In this document: piece after piece, positions 11,222-20,905 of the stretch
Position numbering within the stretch: the stretch's first letter is position 1
Layout of the letters: every line of letters starts with the position of its first letter
Assembly: GCA_017165825.1 (NCBI GenBank)
Contig: CM029378.1
Coordinates: 708,475 to 772,474 of the forward strand
DNA length: 64,000 nucleotides
DNA from: Hepsetus odoe
Lineage: Eukaryota > Chordata > Actinopteri > Characiformes > Hepsetidae
Direction: 5' to 3'
Made by a program: the position numbers and the translations under genes
Notes under the pieces: model-generated
Told to the model about the DNA's origin: nothing
Seen by the model: the letters and a program-made list of their open reading frames with translations, nothing else
Databases searched by the model: none

Positions 11222-11460
11222 AACAAATTCTTCTTCTTCGTCCAGCTCCCGTTAGCTGTCTCAACACCTGATCATTCATCTCCATGTCTGTCCTCTGCAT
11301 CCTCCTCTTTCCTACTGACTGCCTGCATGTCCTCTCACCACATCTATAAACCTCCTCTTTGTCCTTCCTTTTCTCTGGCAGCTCCATCTTCAATATCCTT
11401 CTTCTGATATACTCCTTGTCCTTCCTCTGTACATGTCAAAATCTTGCCTCTTTCACTGTC
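11222..11460 (-). mobile_element. RTE-clade LINE, 3'-end fragment
   Basis: On the minus strand it resembles the end of the RTE copy at 23000-23285, including a degenerate KMELPEKRK region and the 'gaagaagaag'-type 3' end at the lower coordinate. 5'-truncated. Confidence 0.75.
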
Positions 11461-11542
11461 TAATATCAGCCTCTGCTGGCCATGGACATAACTGTACAAC
11501 CCTACAGACATAAATTTGATTAGTAATTATTAAATAGTTCAC

Positions 11543-12430
11543 CTAAAAGTAATAAATATGAAAGTCATTGGTCTGAGTGTCTCCACGGGTCATTTTAATG
11601 CACTTGTGTGTCTTTAATGTACTGGAGTGTCTGAAGCTCCAGCCGCACTCTGAGCAGTAATACGGTTTCTCTCCGGTGTGGATCTGCTGGTGTCTCTGGA
11701 GGGTGCACCTGTCCCCAAAACTGATCCCACACTCTGGACATTCGTACGGCTTTTCTCCGGTGTGTGTGCGCTGGTGTGTTCTGAGATTACTTATTTGATT
11801 GAAGCTCTTCCTGCACTCTGAGCACTGATATGGTTTCTCTCCAGTGTGGATGCGCTGGTGGGTTTGGAGGGCGCCTCCATTTCTAAAACTCTTCCCGCAC
11901 TCGGAGCAGTCGTACGGCTTTTCTCCGGTGTGAATCCGCTGGTGTCTTCTGAGACTGCTTTGATTATTGAAACTGTTTCCGCACTCTGAACAGTGATATG
12001 GTTTCTCACCGGTGTGAACCCGCTGGTGAAGCTGGAGATGAGCTTGTTGAGTAAAACTCTTCCCACATTCTGAGCAGTCATATGGTTTCTCTCCAGTGTG
12101 AATCCGCTGGTGTCTCTGGAAACTGCTCTGATGGTTGAAACTCTTGCCGCACTCTGAGCAGTCATAGGGTTTTTCTCTTGTGTGAATGAGTTTGTGTTGT
12201 CTGAGGTGACACAGCTGAGTAAAACTCTGCCTACACTCCGAGCAGTTGTGATTTCTCTTCTTTCCTGAACTTTTCTGCCTCTTTCTGAGAGGTGTGTTGA
12301 TGTGAAGAGCACCAGGGGATGTTGGCTGAACACTGCTTTCCATTTTCTCATCTTTAACCCCTCCTTGTTTTAGCAGTGATTCCTGGGCAATGTTAATAAG
12401 AACAGGAGAAGACTTGGAGCACGACGCCAT
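11543..12430 (-). CDS. C2H2 zinc-finger protein, 8 fingers (gene 2)
   Basis: 295 residues. A 60-residue N-terminus without a recognised domain (basic stretch RKRQKSSGKKR) leads into seven canonical C2H2 fingers with TGEKP linkers (one TREKP) and the family's incomplete last finger, then a TQTNDFHIYYF tail. The start codon lies two bases inside the exon, just after an acceptor 'ttttactcctcag', so this is a strong exon model. Fingers 2-8 nearly duplicate gene 3; the upstream regions of both genes are duplicated too (12854-13210 and 18018-18365). Function is inferred only as sequence-specific DNA binding in the nucleus. Confidence 0.9.
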   Translation of the reverse strand: MASCSKSSPVLINIAQESLLKQGGVKDEKMESSVQPTSPGALHINTPLRKRQKSSGKKRNHNCSECRQSFTQLCHLRQHKLIHTREKPYDCSECGKSFNHQSSFQRHQRIHTGEKPYDCSECGKSFTQQAHLQLHQRVHTGEKPYHCSECGNSFNNQSSLRRHQRIHTGEKPYDCSECGKSFRNGGALQTHQRIHTGEKPYQCSECRKSFNQISNLRTHQRTHTGEKPYECPECGISFGDRCTLQRHQQIHTGEKPYYCSECGWSFRHSSTLKTHKCIKMTRGDTQTNDFHIYYF

Positions 12431-12544
12431 TTCTGAGGAGTAAAAAATAATACAAAAATGTTAGTTTGTAACCTATATCAAAAGTGACTGTTTGTGATTG
12501 TGAACACTCACCAGTGAAACATTTCCACTGTTAAACCACACATA

Positions 12545-12692
12545 CAGTGCAGCAGCAACAAGAACCCAGGGAGCAGTGATGAGGTTTCCTTGAGCAAGGT
12601 CATCCCCAAGACAACCTACTGGTCTGGGATTCAAACCCATGACTTTCCAATCCTGGGGTCCCTAAACACTAGGACACCACTGCTCATAATTC
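12545..12692 (-). repeat. SINE-2, head and partial body
   Basis: On the minus strand it shows the tRNA-like head with B-box-like 'gggtttgaatccc' and 'aaggaaacctcatcactgct'. The tail is missing. It lies in the probable intron of gene 2. Confidence 0.7.
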
Positions 12693-12853
12693 CATATTCC
12701 CTTTCATTCTTCCTGGTACGCTTACCCCTACCATCCTTCTCCACCAACCTGCCTGCACTACCTACTTCATATCTCTTCCACCAAATTCGACCCCCCCATA
12801 AAGTTATAATAAAAACTCATTTGTTTTCCCTAATCTTGACTTGCTTCCATCAC

Positions 12854-13210
12854 AGCTGAACTTCTGGACCAGAACCTGTGCAGCAGGGTGGGAAGGTCAG
12901 TGTCGTTTTTGAGGGAGAAGCCCAGGTTTATGGAAAAGAGCAGGAGAGCCTTTATAAGATCAACTGAACATGAGGATCTCAGTACCTGCAGCACTGCAGC
13001 TCAGCCAGCAGGGGGCAGTCACACCTGGGAGGGCGGGAGAGGCTCATCTGAGAGAAAAGCGGGGAGATTTTGGAGATTTGAGGCAGAAATCCTCACCAGC
13101 TGCTGAAAAACAGACGCTCTGCTTTTTCTTCCCTTCAGTTTGGCTTTGGACGCTCTGAAACAGCGCCATCTCTCAGCCTGGAGGAGCGGACAGGACCGAT
13201 TTACAGCCTG
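12854..13210 (-). promoter_or_regulatory. Upstream block of gene 2 (candidate first exon and promoter)
   Basis: About 350 bases duplicated at 18018-18365, upstream of sister gene 3. On the minus strand a donor-like CAGCTG then GTGAGG occurs with the exon edge at 13097. A full CTCF-core-like motif 'ccagcagggggcag' lies at 13005-13018. Homology of the whole block with the copy ahead of gene 3 argues that it travelled with the gene. Where transcription starts cannot be seen. Confidence 0.55.
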
Positions 13211-15259
13211 CGTGCCAAATGATAAGTATAAATAAGATCTGAACCCAGGATGGGGCTGGTTAGAACTGAAATAAAGCCATAAGGATGTTCCAGGATTATG
13301 TTTTTTGACTTGTTTGATTTTAACTGGAACTTGGGAATATTCAGGAAACCTGTATTTCCTGTTCATTCTGACCACGGCCACCTTCAAACCTGAGTCTAAA
13401 ACAAACACATAAAACAGTAATTAACGACCACCTGAGTGACCTTTTATTAGGAAAAGGTGAAAAATACAAAATAAAATTTGGACAGATTTTTTTCATGTCA
13501 TTGACAACAACAATAATAAAGCAATATTTATGTTTTTATTAACTGGCAATAATCATAAGTTAAAACAAACTGATGCATTAAAATGTTATAAGCTGAAATC
13601 ATTCAGCTAAAATGCATTATTTAATAATACTTTCTAAAGAACCAAATGTAAAGTCTACCATAAAAGTGAAAGAAAAAAGATACTTGTAACCCACTAACCT
13701 ATGAATTTTCAGCTGCCATAATTAAAAATGTCAAGAAAAATAAACCGAAGAGAAAACTCTAAACAATGAGACATTAGACATTAATGAATGGACACAATCT
13801 TGAGAAATAACTGTTGTTTTTTTAAACCTTCAGTTTGAACATCAACTCAAAAAGAAGAGAAAAAACACATTTTACAATCATATTATGAGAATACTTGTAT
13901 TAATTTGGTTATTTTCCGTGATTTGTCTTCTTGCAGAAATTTGTATTGGATATGAAGATTCTTTTCTTAGGAACCCATATTTCCATTTCCAGTTTCAAGT
14001 TTTAAAAAGTCTTATCAAACAAGGGAGGCAAGAAGGGTACACTTAAATTCTTTTCTGTGCAGTGAAGATATTTCAATAAGGGTGTGTAATTCAGTATGAC
14101 ATTTTTGTAAAGAATTGCTACATGAATAGGAAACTATTTTTCAAATATAAGTATTTTTTAAAACTAGCCTTCGATAGAAAACTTGAGTTCTTCAGGATCA
14201 GAGGGGAAGAAGTTCTAAAAATGAAATGAAAGAAGCCAGAAGAATAAAGAGCTCATGGGAAAATTGCATGCAAAACTCAGTGTGAAAAGGACCAAAGTAC
14301 AAACAGATCTGCTGTATTATCTTGGTGTCCAACAGAAATCATTACATTCACAAGAGAAACCAAATTTTCTAAAATTACAATTGAAACAAATGGAGAGGCA
14401 CATGGAAGCACAGTGGTTGATGCTCTGGCCTCACAAGGAGAAGGTTGTGGGTTCAGTTTCCAGTGTGGGTTCTGTCGGCTTGGGTTTCCTCCAGGTGCTC
14501 TAGTTTATCTCAGCCAGAAGAACATTCTAAAGCCACCCTCACACAAGAAGCACAACCCTGATCTGTGTGTATGAACACAAATGTCTGTATTAGTCAGACT
14601 AGACACCGAATAGTCAGAACTTTCCCTCAGAGTAAAAAAGCAGGTTGTTTTCTGGAGTGAGCGAATGGGTTGATCATCTAAGTGGAAGAAAACAATAATG
14701 GGTGAAGAAAGTCGTTTAAATGAAGATGCATAAAAATGTTAAGCTTGGAGTTTCTAGAATTTTGGGCTGACTGCAAAATTAGGAGATAAATTCAAGGAAT
14801 GGAGAGACTTGATGAAATGATGGTGTCATGTCCCTCAAACAAGGCGCCACCCCCAAACCTGAACCACAAGGATTATTTCCAGCAGGAGAGGGCACTCCCA
14901 CATGGAAAAGCTCCTGCTGTGGGAAAGGCCAACTCCAGACAGTGTCCAAAAATGATGCGCAGTTTACTTGTGAAAATGACTGACCACTAAATTTTGAAGA
15001 CTAAGTTACTCAAGATACAAAAACAACATTTGCCAGTAAAGAAAACCAGCCTCAGATATTACAACTTGTGTTGACCCTGAAACAAGAACCAGAAACTAAA
15101 ACAAACTCGTCTAGTCCCACCCATGAAAATCAGTTCTGTAAGCCAAGGATAATGAGACATGAAAATAACATCAGAGAGAAAATGAAGATCAAATTTTCCT
15201 TCAAAAATAACAACCTCATTAGAAAACATTAAAACCCTGGAACACATTAAAAAATTTAC
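13211..15259. other. Intergenic DNA, no gene; one repeat fragment
   Basis: Mostly AT-rich with no supported reading frame. 14395-14515 ('gcacagtggttgatgctctg', 'gggtttcctccaggtgctc') resembles a dispersed fish repeat also hinted at 61180-61225. Confidence 0.5.
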
Positions 15260-16021
15260 TTAAACATAAATAATATCAATATTACTGCTTTCAAACTCAC
15301 CATCAGTCATTCTAACACATTTGTGTGTTTTTAAATTACTTGAACGCCTGAAGCTCCAGCCGCACTCTGAGCAGTAATACGGTTTCTCTCCGGTGTGGAT
15401 CTGCTGGTGTCTCTGGAGGGTGCACCTTCCACCAAAACTGATCCCACACTCTGGACATTCGTACGGCTTTTCTCCGGTGTGTGTGCGCTGGTGTGTTCTG
15501 AGATTACTTATTTGATTGAAGCTCTTCCTGCACTCTGAGCACTGATATGGTTTCTCTCCAGTGTGGATGCGCTGGTGGGTTTGGAGGGCGCCTCCGTTTC
15601 TAAAACTCTTCCCGCACTCGGAGCAGTCGTACGGCTTTTCTCCGGTGTGAATCCGCTGGTGTCTTCTGAGAGTACTCTGATTATTGAAACTGTTTCCGCA
15701 CTCTGAACAGCGATACGGTTTCTCGCCGGTGTGAACCCGCTGGTGAAGCTGGAGATGAGCTTGTTGAGTAAAACTCTTCCCACATTCTGAGCAGTCATAT
15801 GGTTTCTCTCCGGTGTGAATCCGCTGGTGTCTCTGGAAGCTGCTCTGATGGTTGAAACTCTTGCCGCACTCTGAGCAGTCATAGGTTTTCTTCTTCTCTG
15901 TCCTTTGTCTGGGAGATATCTCCATGTGGACTCTCACAGGACATTTCTGAGCACCAGCACTTTCTCCAGATTCCAAACTTTCACATTTTATCTCTCCGGA
16001 TGTCAGCAGTGATGCATTCAT
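15260..16021 (-). CDS. C2H2 zinc-finger protein, 7 fingers (gene 3)
   Basis: 253 residues: a 45-residue N-terminus, six canonical fingers and the incomplete last finger. The exon opens with an acceptor 'cttgtcctcttccag' (AG at 16082-16081), about 60 bases before the ATG. The fingers match fingers 2-8 of gene 2 almost residue for residue. Within the fingers only five residues differ, four of them at helix positions -1 or 3. The tail after the last finger (SSNIDIIYV) is unrelated to the TQTNDFH tail. The N-terminus also differs, so the finger block was exchanged or duplicated apart from the flanks. Confidence 0.9.
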   Translation of the reverse strand: MNASLLTSGEIKCESLESGESAGAQKCPVRVHMEISPRQRTEKKKTYDCSECGKSFNHQSSFQRHQRIHTGEKPYDCSECGKSFTQQAHLQLHQRVHTGEKPYRCSECGNSFNNQSTLRRHQRIHTGEKPYDCSECGKSFRNGGALQTHQRIHTGEKPYQCSECRKSFNQISNLRTHQRTHTGEKPYECPECGISFGGRCTLQRHQQIHTGEKPYYCSECGWSFRRSSNLKTHKCVRMTDGEFESSNIDIIYV

Positions 16022-16082
16022 TGTAATGTTTCCTTAGGTGGACAAGGCAGGATCAGGAGAACACTTGAGACAAAACATAACT

Positions 16083-16409
16083 GGAAGAGGACAAGAAAAA
16101 AAAAAATTTAAATAAATCCATGTTTAGCCACCGACAATTATTATGGAATCACCACACTTTGATGTTCACCCCTCATTTTTAGCATATAGCATTTTTTTTT
16201 TTATCACAGCAATTGCAAAAAAAATGTTTAATAACTCAACATTCTGGCTTCTGCTATTTTGACCTCAAAATAAATTGTTTAAATCAATGTTATTCTTCCT
16301 ATTTAGTTCAAGTGGAGGAAAATGAAATAAATATAAGAAAAAAACCATCATAAGTGCAAAGATGGAAATGAGTCTGCAGTTGAAAAAACAAAAACGAAAC
16401 AACATAACC
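16083..16409. other. Intronic DNA of gene 3, nothing recognised
   Basis: AT-rich with short A and T runs directly upstream of the acceptor. Confidence 0.5.
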
Positions 16410-16640
16410 TCAGTGACTTTAATTACTACCGATCTTTTCTACAATAGTTTCAGTCGTTCATTACAACATTTTTGAGAAGATATTTGCTTCTCAAATCCAA
16501 TGCCTTCTGTTCAATCAGAACTTATTTGAGCAATTAGAATTTGGTCTTCAACCTAAAAAGATCACAGTGACTCCCCTGGTTAAGGTCATCAATAACCTTC
16601 TGGAAGCTGATCTAGGAAGTGAACATTCAGATACAGTTTA
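16410..16640 (+). mobile_element. L2-like reverse-transcriptase fragment
   Basis: Broken translation resembles the L2 stretch 'NYRPISNLPF...LEK...FQSGFR...HSTETAL...VINDL' with many substitutions and frameshifts. No ends are definable. Confidence 0.5.
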
Positions 16641-17139
16641 ACATTCAGGTAAATTCTCCCAAACCTGGACAGGAAAGCTCTGAAATGTGAGTGAGTCAGG
16701 CCTAAATAGGTGAAGTGGTGAGTGAGTGTGAGATAGGGGTGAACAGGTGAAGTGTTGAATTGGAGTGTTGGAGGTGTTGAAGGTTCTCAGTACAGATCTT
16801 CTTGAAGAAAAAAAAAAAGATAAAGTTAATAGTAACCAAGCAGGGCATGGGAATCAGTGTCACATTGCACTGAATTATGGGATTTTACTGCTGGCAGGGT
16901 TCAACACCAGATTTGTTTCCTTGCTGGCGAGGAGCTCATATGCCTGATCTTCAGACTCTCCTAGAACAGATATCTATTCAAAGATTAAATCTGGATATTC
17001 AATTCACATGTTTAACTCAGTTACTGCTGGGTGTGTGTGTATTTTTTACTGAACACAGCTGCTCCTATACTGAACTAAAATCAACACTATCATCCTGAAA
17101 GGGATTGTCCTACAAGAACAACCAGTAGTACAAGGGACA
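16641..17139. other. Intronic or intergenic DNA, no feature seen
   Basis: No coding exon or repeat recognised. Confidence 0.4.
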
Positions 17140-17536
17140 GTGGTGTCCCAGTGTTTAGCGATGGGGCCCAGGATAAGAAGGTTGTGGGTTCAAATCCCAG
17201 AACAGTAGTTTACCCTGATGTCCCCATGACCGAGGTATCAAGAGGTCCAAGGTTCGAATCCCACCTCCGAATCCCACCTCCATCACTACCACCACTGGGT
17301 CCCTGAGCAAGACCCTGAACCCTGAGTTGCTCCAGGGGGACTGTCCCTGTAATTAGGACATGTAAGCCGCTCTGGATAAGAGCGTCTGCTAAATGCCGTA
17401 AATGTAAATGTAAATGTCACCATCACTGATCACTGCTAGACATGGCTGCCCCCTGGGCGGTATGTGTGGGTTAAATGCAGTGGATGCAGTTTCCTGTGGT
17501 TCACTGTGTGTTCACAATGACAAATAGTCACTTTCA
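17140..17536 (+). repeat. SINE-2 split by a SINE-1
   Basis: The head with B-box-like 'gggttcaaatccc' runs to about 17212. The remaining body and tail ('gctgccccctgggcggtatg', 'caatgacaaatagtcacttt') resume after 17411. A SINE-1 copy fills the gap, so SINE-2 was here first. Confidence 0.8.
17213..17411 (+). repeat. SINE-1 nested in SINE-2
   Basis: B-box 'ggttcgaatccc' (followed by a short internal duplication), the body, and the complete 3' tail 'taaatgccgtaaatgtaaat' with extra TGTAAA units. Only the last part of the tRNA-like head remains. Confidence 0.85.
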
Positions 17537-18017
17537 CTTCAGTGAAATGTGTCCCTGAATTTCTCCAAACCTGTGCAAAGACATGAAGAAAGAAGTAATT
17601 CTGGAGAAAGATAGAGGTGAATGTAATATGAATAAAGAAAATAAAATAAGATGATGAAATAAAAAGTAAAATAAATCTGGATAGCAGAGGTGTACATGTA
17701 TATAATACAGGTGTGATGTGTTTAAATAATCAAATATATTAAAACCAACAGAAAAAAGTACAAAGGATATGCAGTGACGATGTACAGAAGTGACGGTATG
17801 AATGATGTGGAAATGTGCAAATAATAATAAAGTGGAAACGTCCTGAAGAAGAGCATGTGCATTTTAATATGTGTCTGTTTTACAGCAAGTACAGACCCGA
17901 GAAACAGAGTCACTGTACGTGATGCCATGATTGAGGAGCCTTATTGTCTTATTATTAAAGCTCTTTCTGAATCTCTGTCCTGTCTCTGTCCGTGTAAATT
18001 CATTCCGATCTCCATCA
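17537..18017. other. Intergenic AT-rich DNA, no feature seen
   Basis: Nothing recognised beyond short chance frames. Confidence 0.45.
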
Positions 18018-18365
18018 CAGCTTCTGGACCAGAGCCTGTGCAGCAGGGTGGGAAGGTCAGTTTCGTTCTTGAAGGAGAAGCCTAGCATGAAGGAAAAGAG
18101 CAGGCGAGCCTTTATTAGATCACCTGAACATGAAGAGCTCAGTACCTGCAGCACTGCAGCTCCGCCAGCAGGGGGCAGTCGAATCCAGCGGGGCGGGAGA
18201 GGCTCATCTGAGAGAGAAGAGCGGAGATTTTGGGTAGAAATCCTCAGCTGCTCCTGAAAAACAGACGCTCCGTTTTTCTTCCCTTCAGTTTGGGTTAGGA
18301 CGCTCAGAAACAGCGCCACATCTCGGCCTGGAGGAGCGGACAGGCCTGATTTAAGCCCATCCATG
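18018..18365 (-). promoter_or_regulatory. Upstream block of gene 3 (duplicate of 12854-13210)
   Basis: Long identical stretches with the gene 2 block, including the CTCF-core-like motif 'ccagcagggggcag' at 18165-18178. The donor-like site differs: where gene 2 reads CAGCTGGTGAGG this copy reads CAGCTGAGG, so the GT is missing. If that site is really used in gene 2, this copy must splice differently or is impaired. Confidence 0.5.
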
Positions 18366-18552
18366 AACGGAGCATATAGATCATCAGTAAACAGTTGTGT
18401 TCAGGTGGGGTGTAGAGCACCACTCACAGCCGCTCACACTGTAGCACATGTGGGAAGATATGATTGCACGCACCTGGACTCTGCACATCTGGAGGATTTA
18501 CTGATTGAAGGGAGAGAAGCGAATTTAGCAAATTTCTCCAATTTCTTTCTTC

Positions 18553-18742
18553 TGGCGGTGGTCTAGTGGTAGAGTACTTGCCTACGGCCCTCTGGATCAA
18601 GTGGTCTCAGGTTCGAATCCCACCTCTGGCACTACCACCACTGGGTCCCTGAGCAAGACCCTGAACCCTGAATTGCTCCCTGTAATTAGGAAGTCGCTCT
18701 GGATAAGAGCGTCTGCTAAATGCCGTAAATGTAAATGTAAAA
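18553..18742 (+). repeat. SINE-1, full-length copy
   Basis: Head with A-box-like 'ggtctagtggtagagtac', B-box 'ggttcgaatccc', body, and tail 'gcgtctgctaaatgccgtaa' followed by ATGTAA units. One of the best-preserved copies; usable as the family reference here. Confidence 0.9.
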
Positions 18743-19165
18743 ACTGCCACAAAAATATAACTGTGCATTTAGTGCTCAAAACATATAAGCACTTAAAAAC
18801 AAAACAATATATATTTACACTGAAGTTGCAGCATAACCCAGCCACTAGGGATGCACAAGCCAGTGTATTTCTTCGTGCCGGTCCCAAGCCGGGAAAAATG
18901 GGGAGGGTTACATCAAGAAGGGCAAATCAATATGCGGACAATGATACAGAATCCCATACCAGATCGGTTGAGGCCTGGATTAACAACGACCGCCACCAGT
19001 GCTGTTAGCCTACAGGGTGCTGGTGGAAACTGGACTTCTGTTGGCCAAAGCAGAAGAAGAAGAAATGTCCAGATGGAGAAGGAAAGAAAGAAGGGGAGGA
19101 GAGTGGAAGTGAGGGAGGGACTTTGAATGTTGGCAGCATGACTGGTAAAGTGTACCCAGGGGAGA

Positions 19166-20905
19166 GAGAGTGATGATTGGTGCAGTTGAGGAAGATGAAG
19201 CACAGGAAAGCCACAGGTCCAGATGGCATCAGATCCAGCTTGTTGAGGGACTGTGCAGATCAACTCTGTGAGGTTCTCACCTACATCTTTAACCTCAGCC
19301 TCAGCCTGGAGCGTCCCCATTCTGTGGAAGACCTCATGCCTCGTTCAAGTCCCCAAGACGTCGCACCCCAAGGAGCCAAACCACTTCAGACCTGTTGCCC
19401 TCACTTCTAACCTGATGAAGGCTATGGAGAGGATCATCCTCCATCACCTTCGTCCACTGGTCAGGAGGGACCTGGACCCGCTGCAGTTTGCTTACCAGCT
19501 GCACACTGGGGTGGATGACGCTGTCATCTACCTGCTGCATCGGGCCCTCACTCACCTGGAGAGTGCCAAAAGCACTGTGAGAGTCATGTTCTTTTACTTT
19601 TCTAGTGCTTTCAACACAATCCGGCCTTCAGTTCTGAGGGGGAAGCTGGAGGGAGTGGGTGTGGACCATCACATGTCTGAGTGGATTATTGACTACCTCA
19701 CCAATAGGCCCCAGTATGTGAGACTCCAGGACTGTGTGTCTGAGGTGGTGGTCTGCAGCACTGGAGCCCCACAAGGAACAGTCCTCCCCCTTCCTCTTCA
19801 CCCTGTACACGGCGGACTTTAAATACAACACGGACACCTGTCACCTGCAGAAGTTCTCAGACGACACAGCTATTGTTGGTCGTGTGTCGGAGGGGAATGA
19901 GCAGGAATACAGGGGGGTCATCAGTGACTTCGTCAGCTGGTGTGAACAAAACCATCTGTGTATCAATGCCAGCAAGACGAAGGAGCTGGTCATTGACTTT
20001 TGCAGGAAGTCACCCCCCATCACACCGGTGGACATCCAGGGTTTGTGCACTGAAACGGTGGAGGAGTACAAATACCTGGGTGTCCACATCAACAACAAAC
20101 TGGACTGGTCCACCAACACAAATGCTCTGTACAAAAAGGGCCTCAGTCGTCTACACCTGCTAAAGCGGCTGAGGTCCTTTGGAGTACACAAACATCTCAT
20201 GAGGACATTTTATGACTCTGTGGTAGCGTCGGCTGTTTTTTACGCTGTGGTCTGCTGGTGTGGAAGAGTCGCAGAGAGGGACAGAGGGAAACTAATTAAA
20301 CTGGTCAAGAGGGCCAGCTCTGTCCTGGACTGCCCGCTCAAATCCATTGAGCAGGTAGGGGAGGAGATGATGTTCTCCAAACTAACATCCATCATGGACA
20401 ACACCTCCCACCCCCTACACGAGACTGTACGAGCACTGAGCAACTTGTTCAGCAGCAGACTGTTACACCCGCAGTGGAAGAAGGAGCTACCGCAGGTCAT
20501 TCTTACCATTCTTAAGTCTTCATTCTTAAGACTCCACAATTCCACAACATAGCATTACATATTGAATATTACTTGTTTATTATTATATTATATATTATTA
20601 TTATTATTATTATTATATATTACATTTGTTACTTGTTTATTTATAATTTATAACTTTTTTATTACTGTTTACTGTATATATGGTCACCTTCCCTAATCTT
20701 CATGTAAATATATATATTATATATATAGATTATTTATTATTTAAAGCTCTTGTACTTGTTCCTCGTTCTTTATATTTTTCTATATTTTTCTTATTTTTCT
20801 GTACATCTATCTTTCTATATTCTTTCTGTCTCCTTTATAAGTGCCCTGTAACGCCCAAATTTCCCATTCGTGGGATAATAAAAGATTACTCTACTCTACT
20901 ATTAT
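19166..20905 (+). mobile_element. Rex1/Babar-like LINE (LINE-B) inside the RTE element
   Basis: The reverse transcriptase is spread over two frames, 19177-19822 and 19734-20552. Motifs include HRKATGPDGI, HFRPVALTSN, LDPLQFAYQ, STGAPQGTVL, FSDDTAIVG (catalytic SDD) and YLGVHINNKLDW. One frameshift lies just after PQG. The 3' end carries 'cccattcgtgggataataaa' and a short tandem 'ctact' tail. Partial copies lie on the minus strand at 37733-38514 and 47838-50020. The clade name is a by-eye assignment within the CR1/L2 group. Confidence 0.85.
20562..20660. repeat. AT-rich microsatellite in LINE-B 3' region
   Basis: Simple 'tta' and 'tat' repeats. The same position is expanded into long TA or TAA runs in the other two LINE-B copies. 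Confidence 0.8.

Noticed and set aside
12693..12850. RTE fragment between the gene 2 SINE and the upstream block
   Set aside because: Pyrimidine-rich DNA resembles the inverse of RTE in composition, but no motif could be aligned by eye.
18553..18640. tRNA genes at the heads of SINE copies
   Set aside because: A- and B-box-like signals are present, but no complete cloverleaf can be drawn with confidence and each sits in a repeated SINE body.
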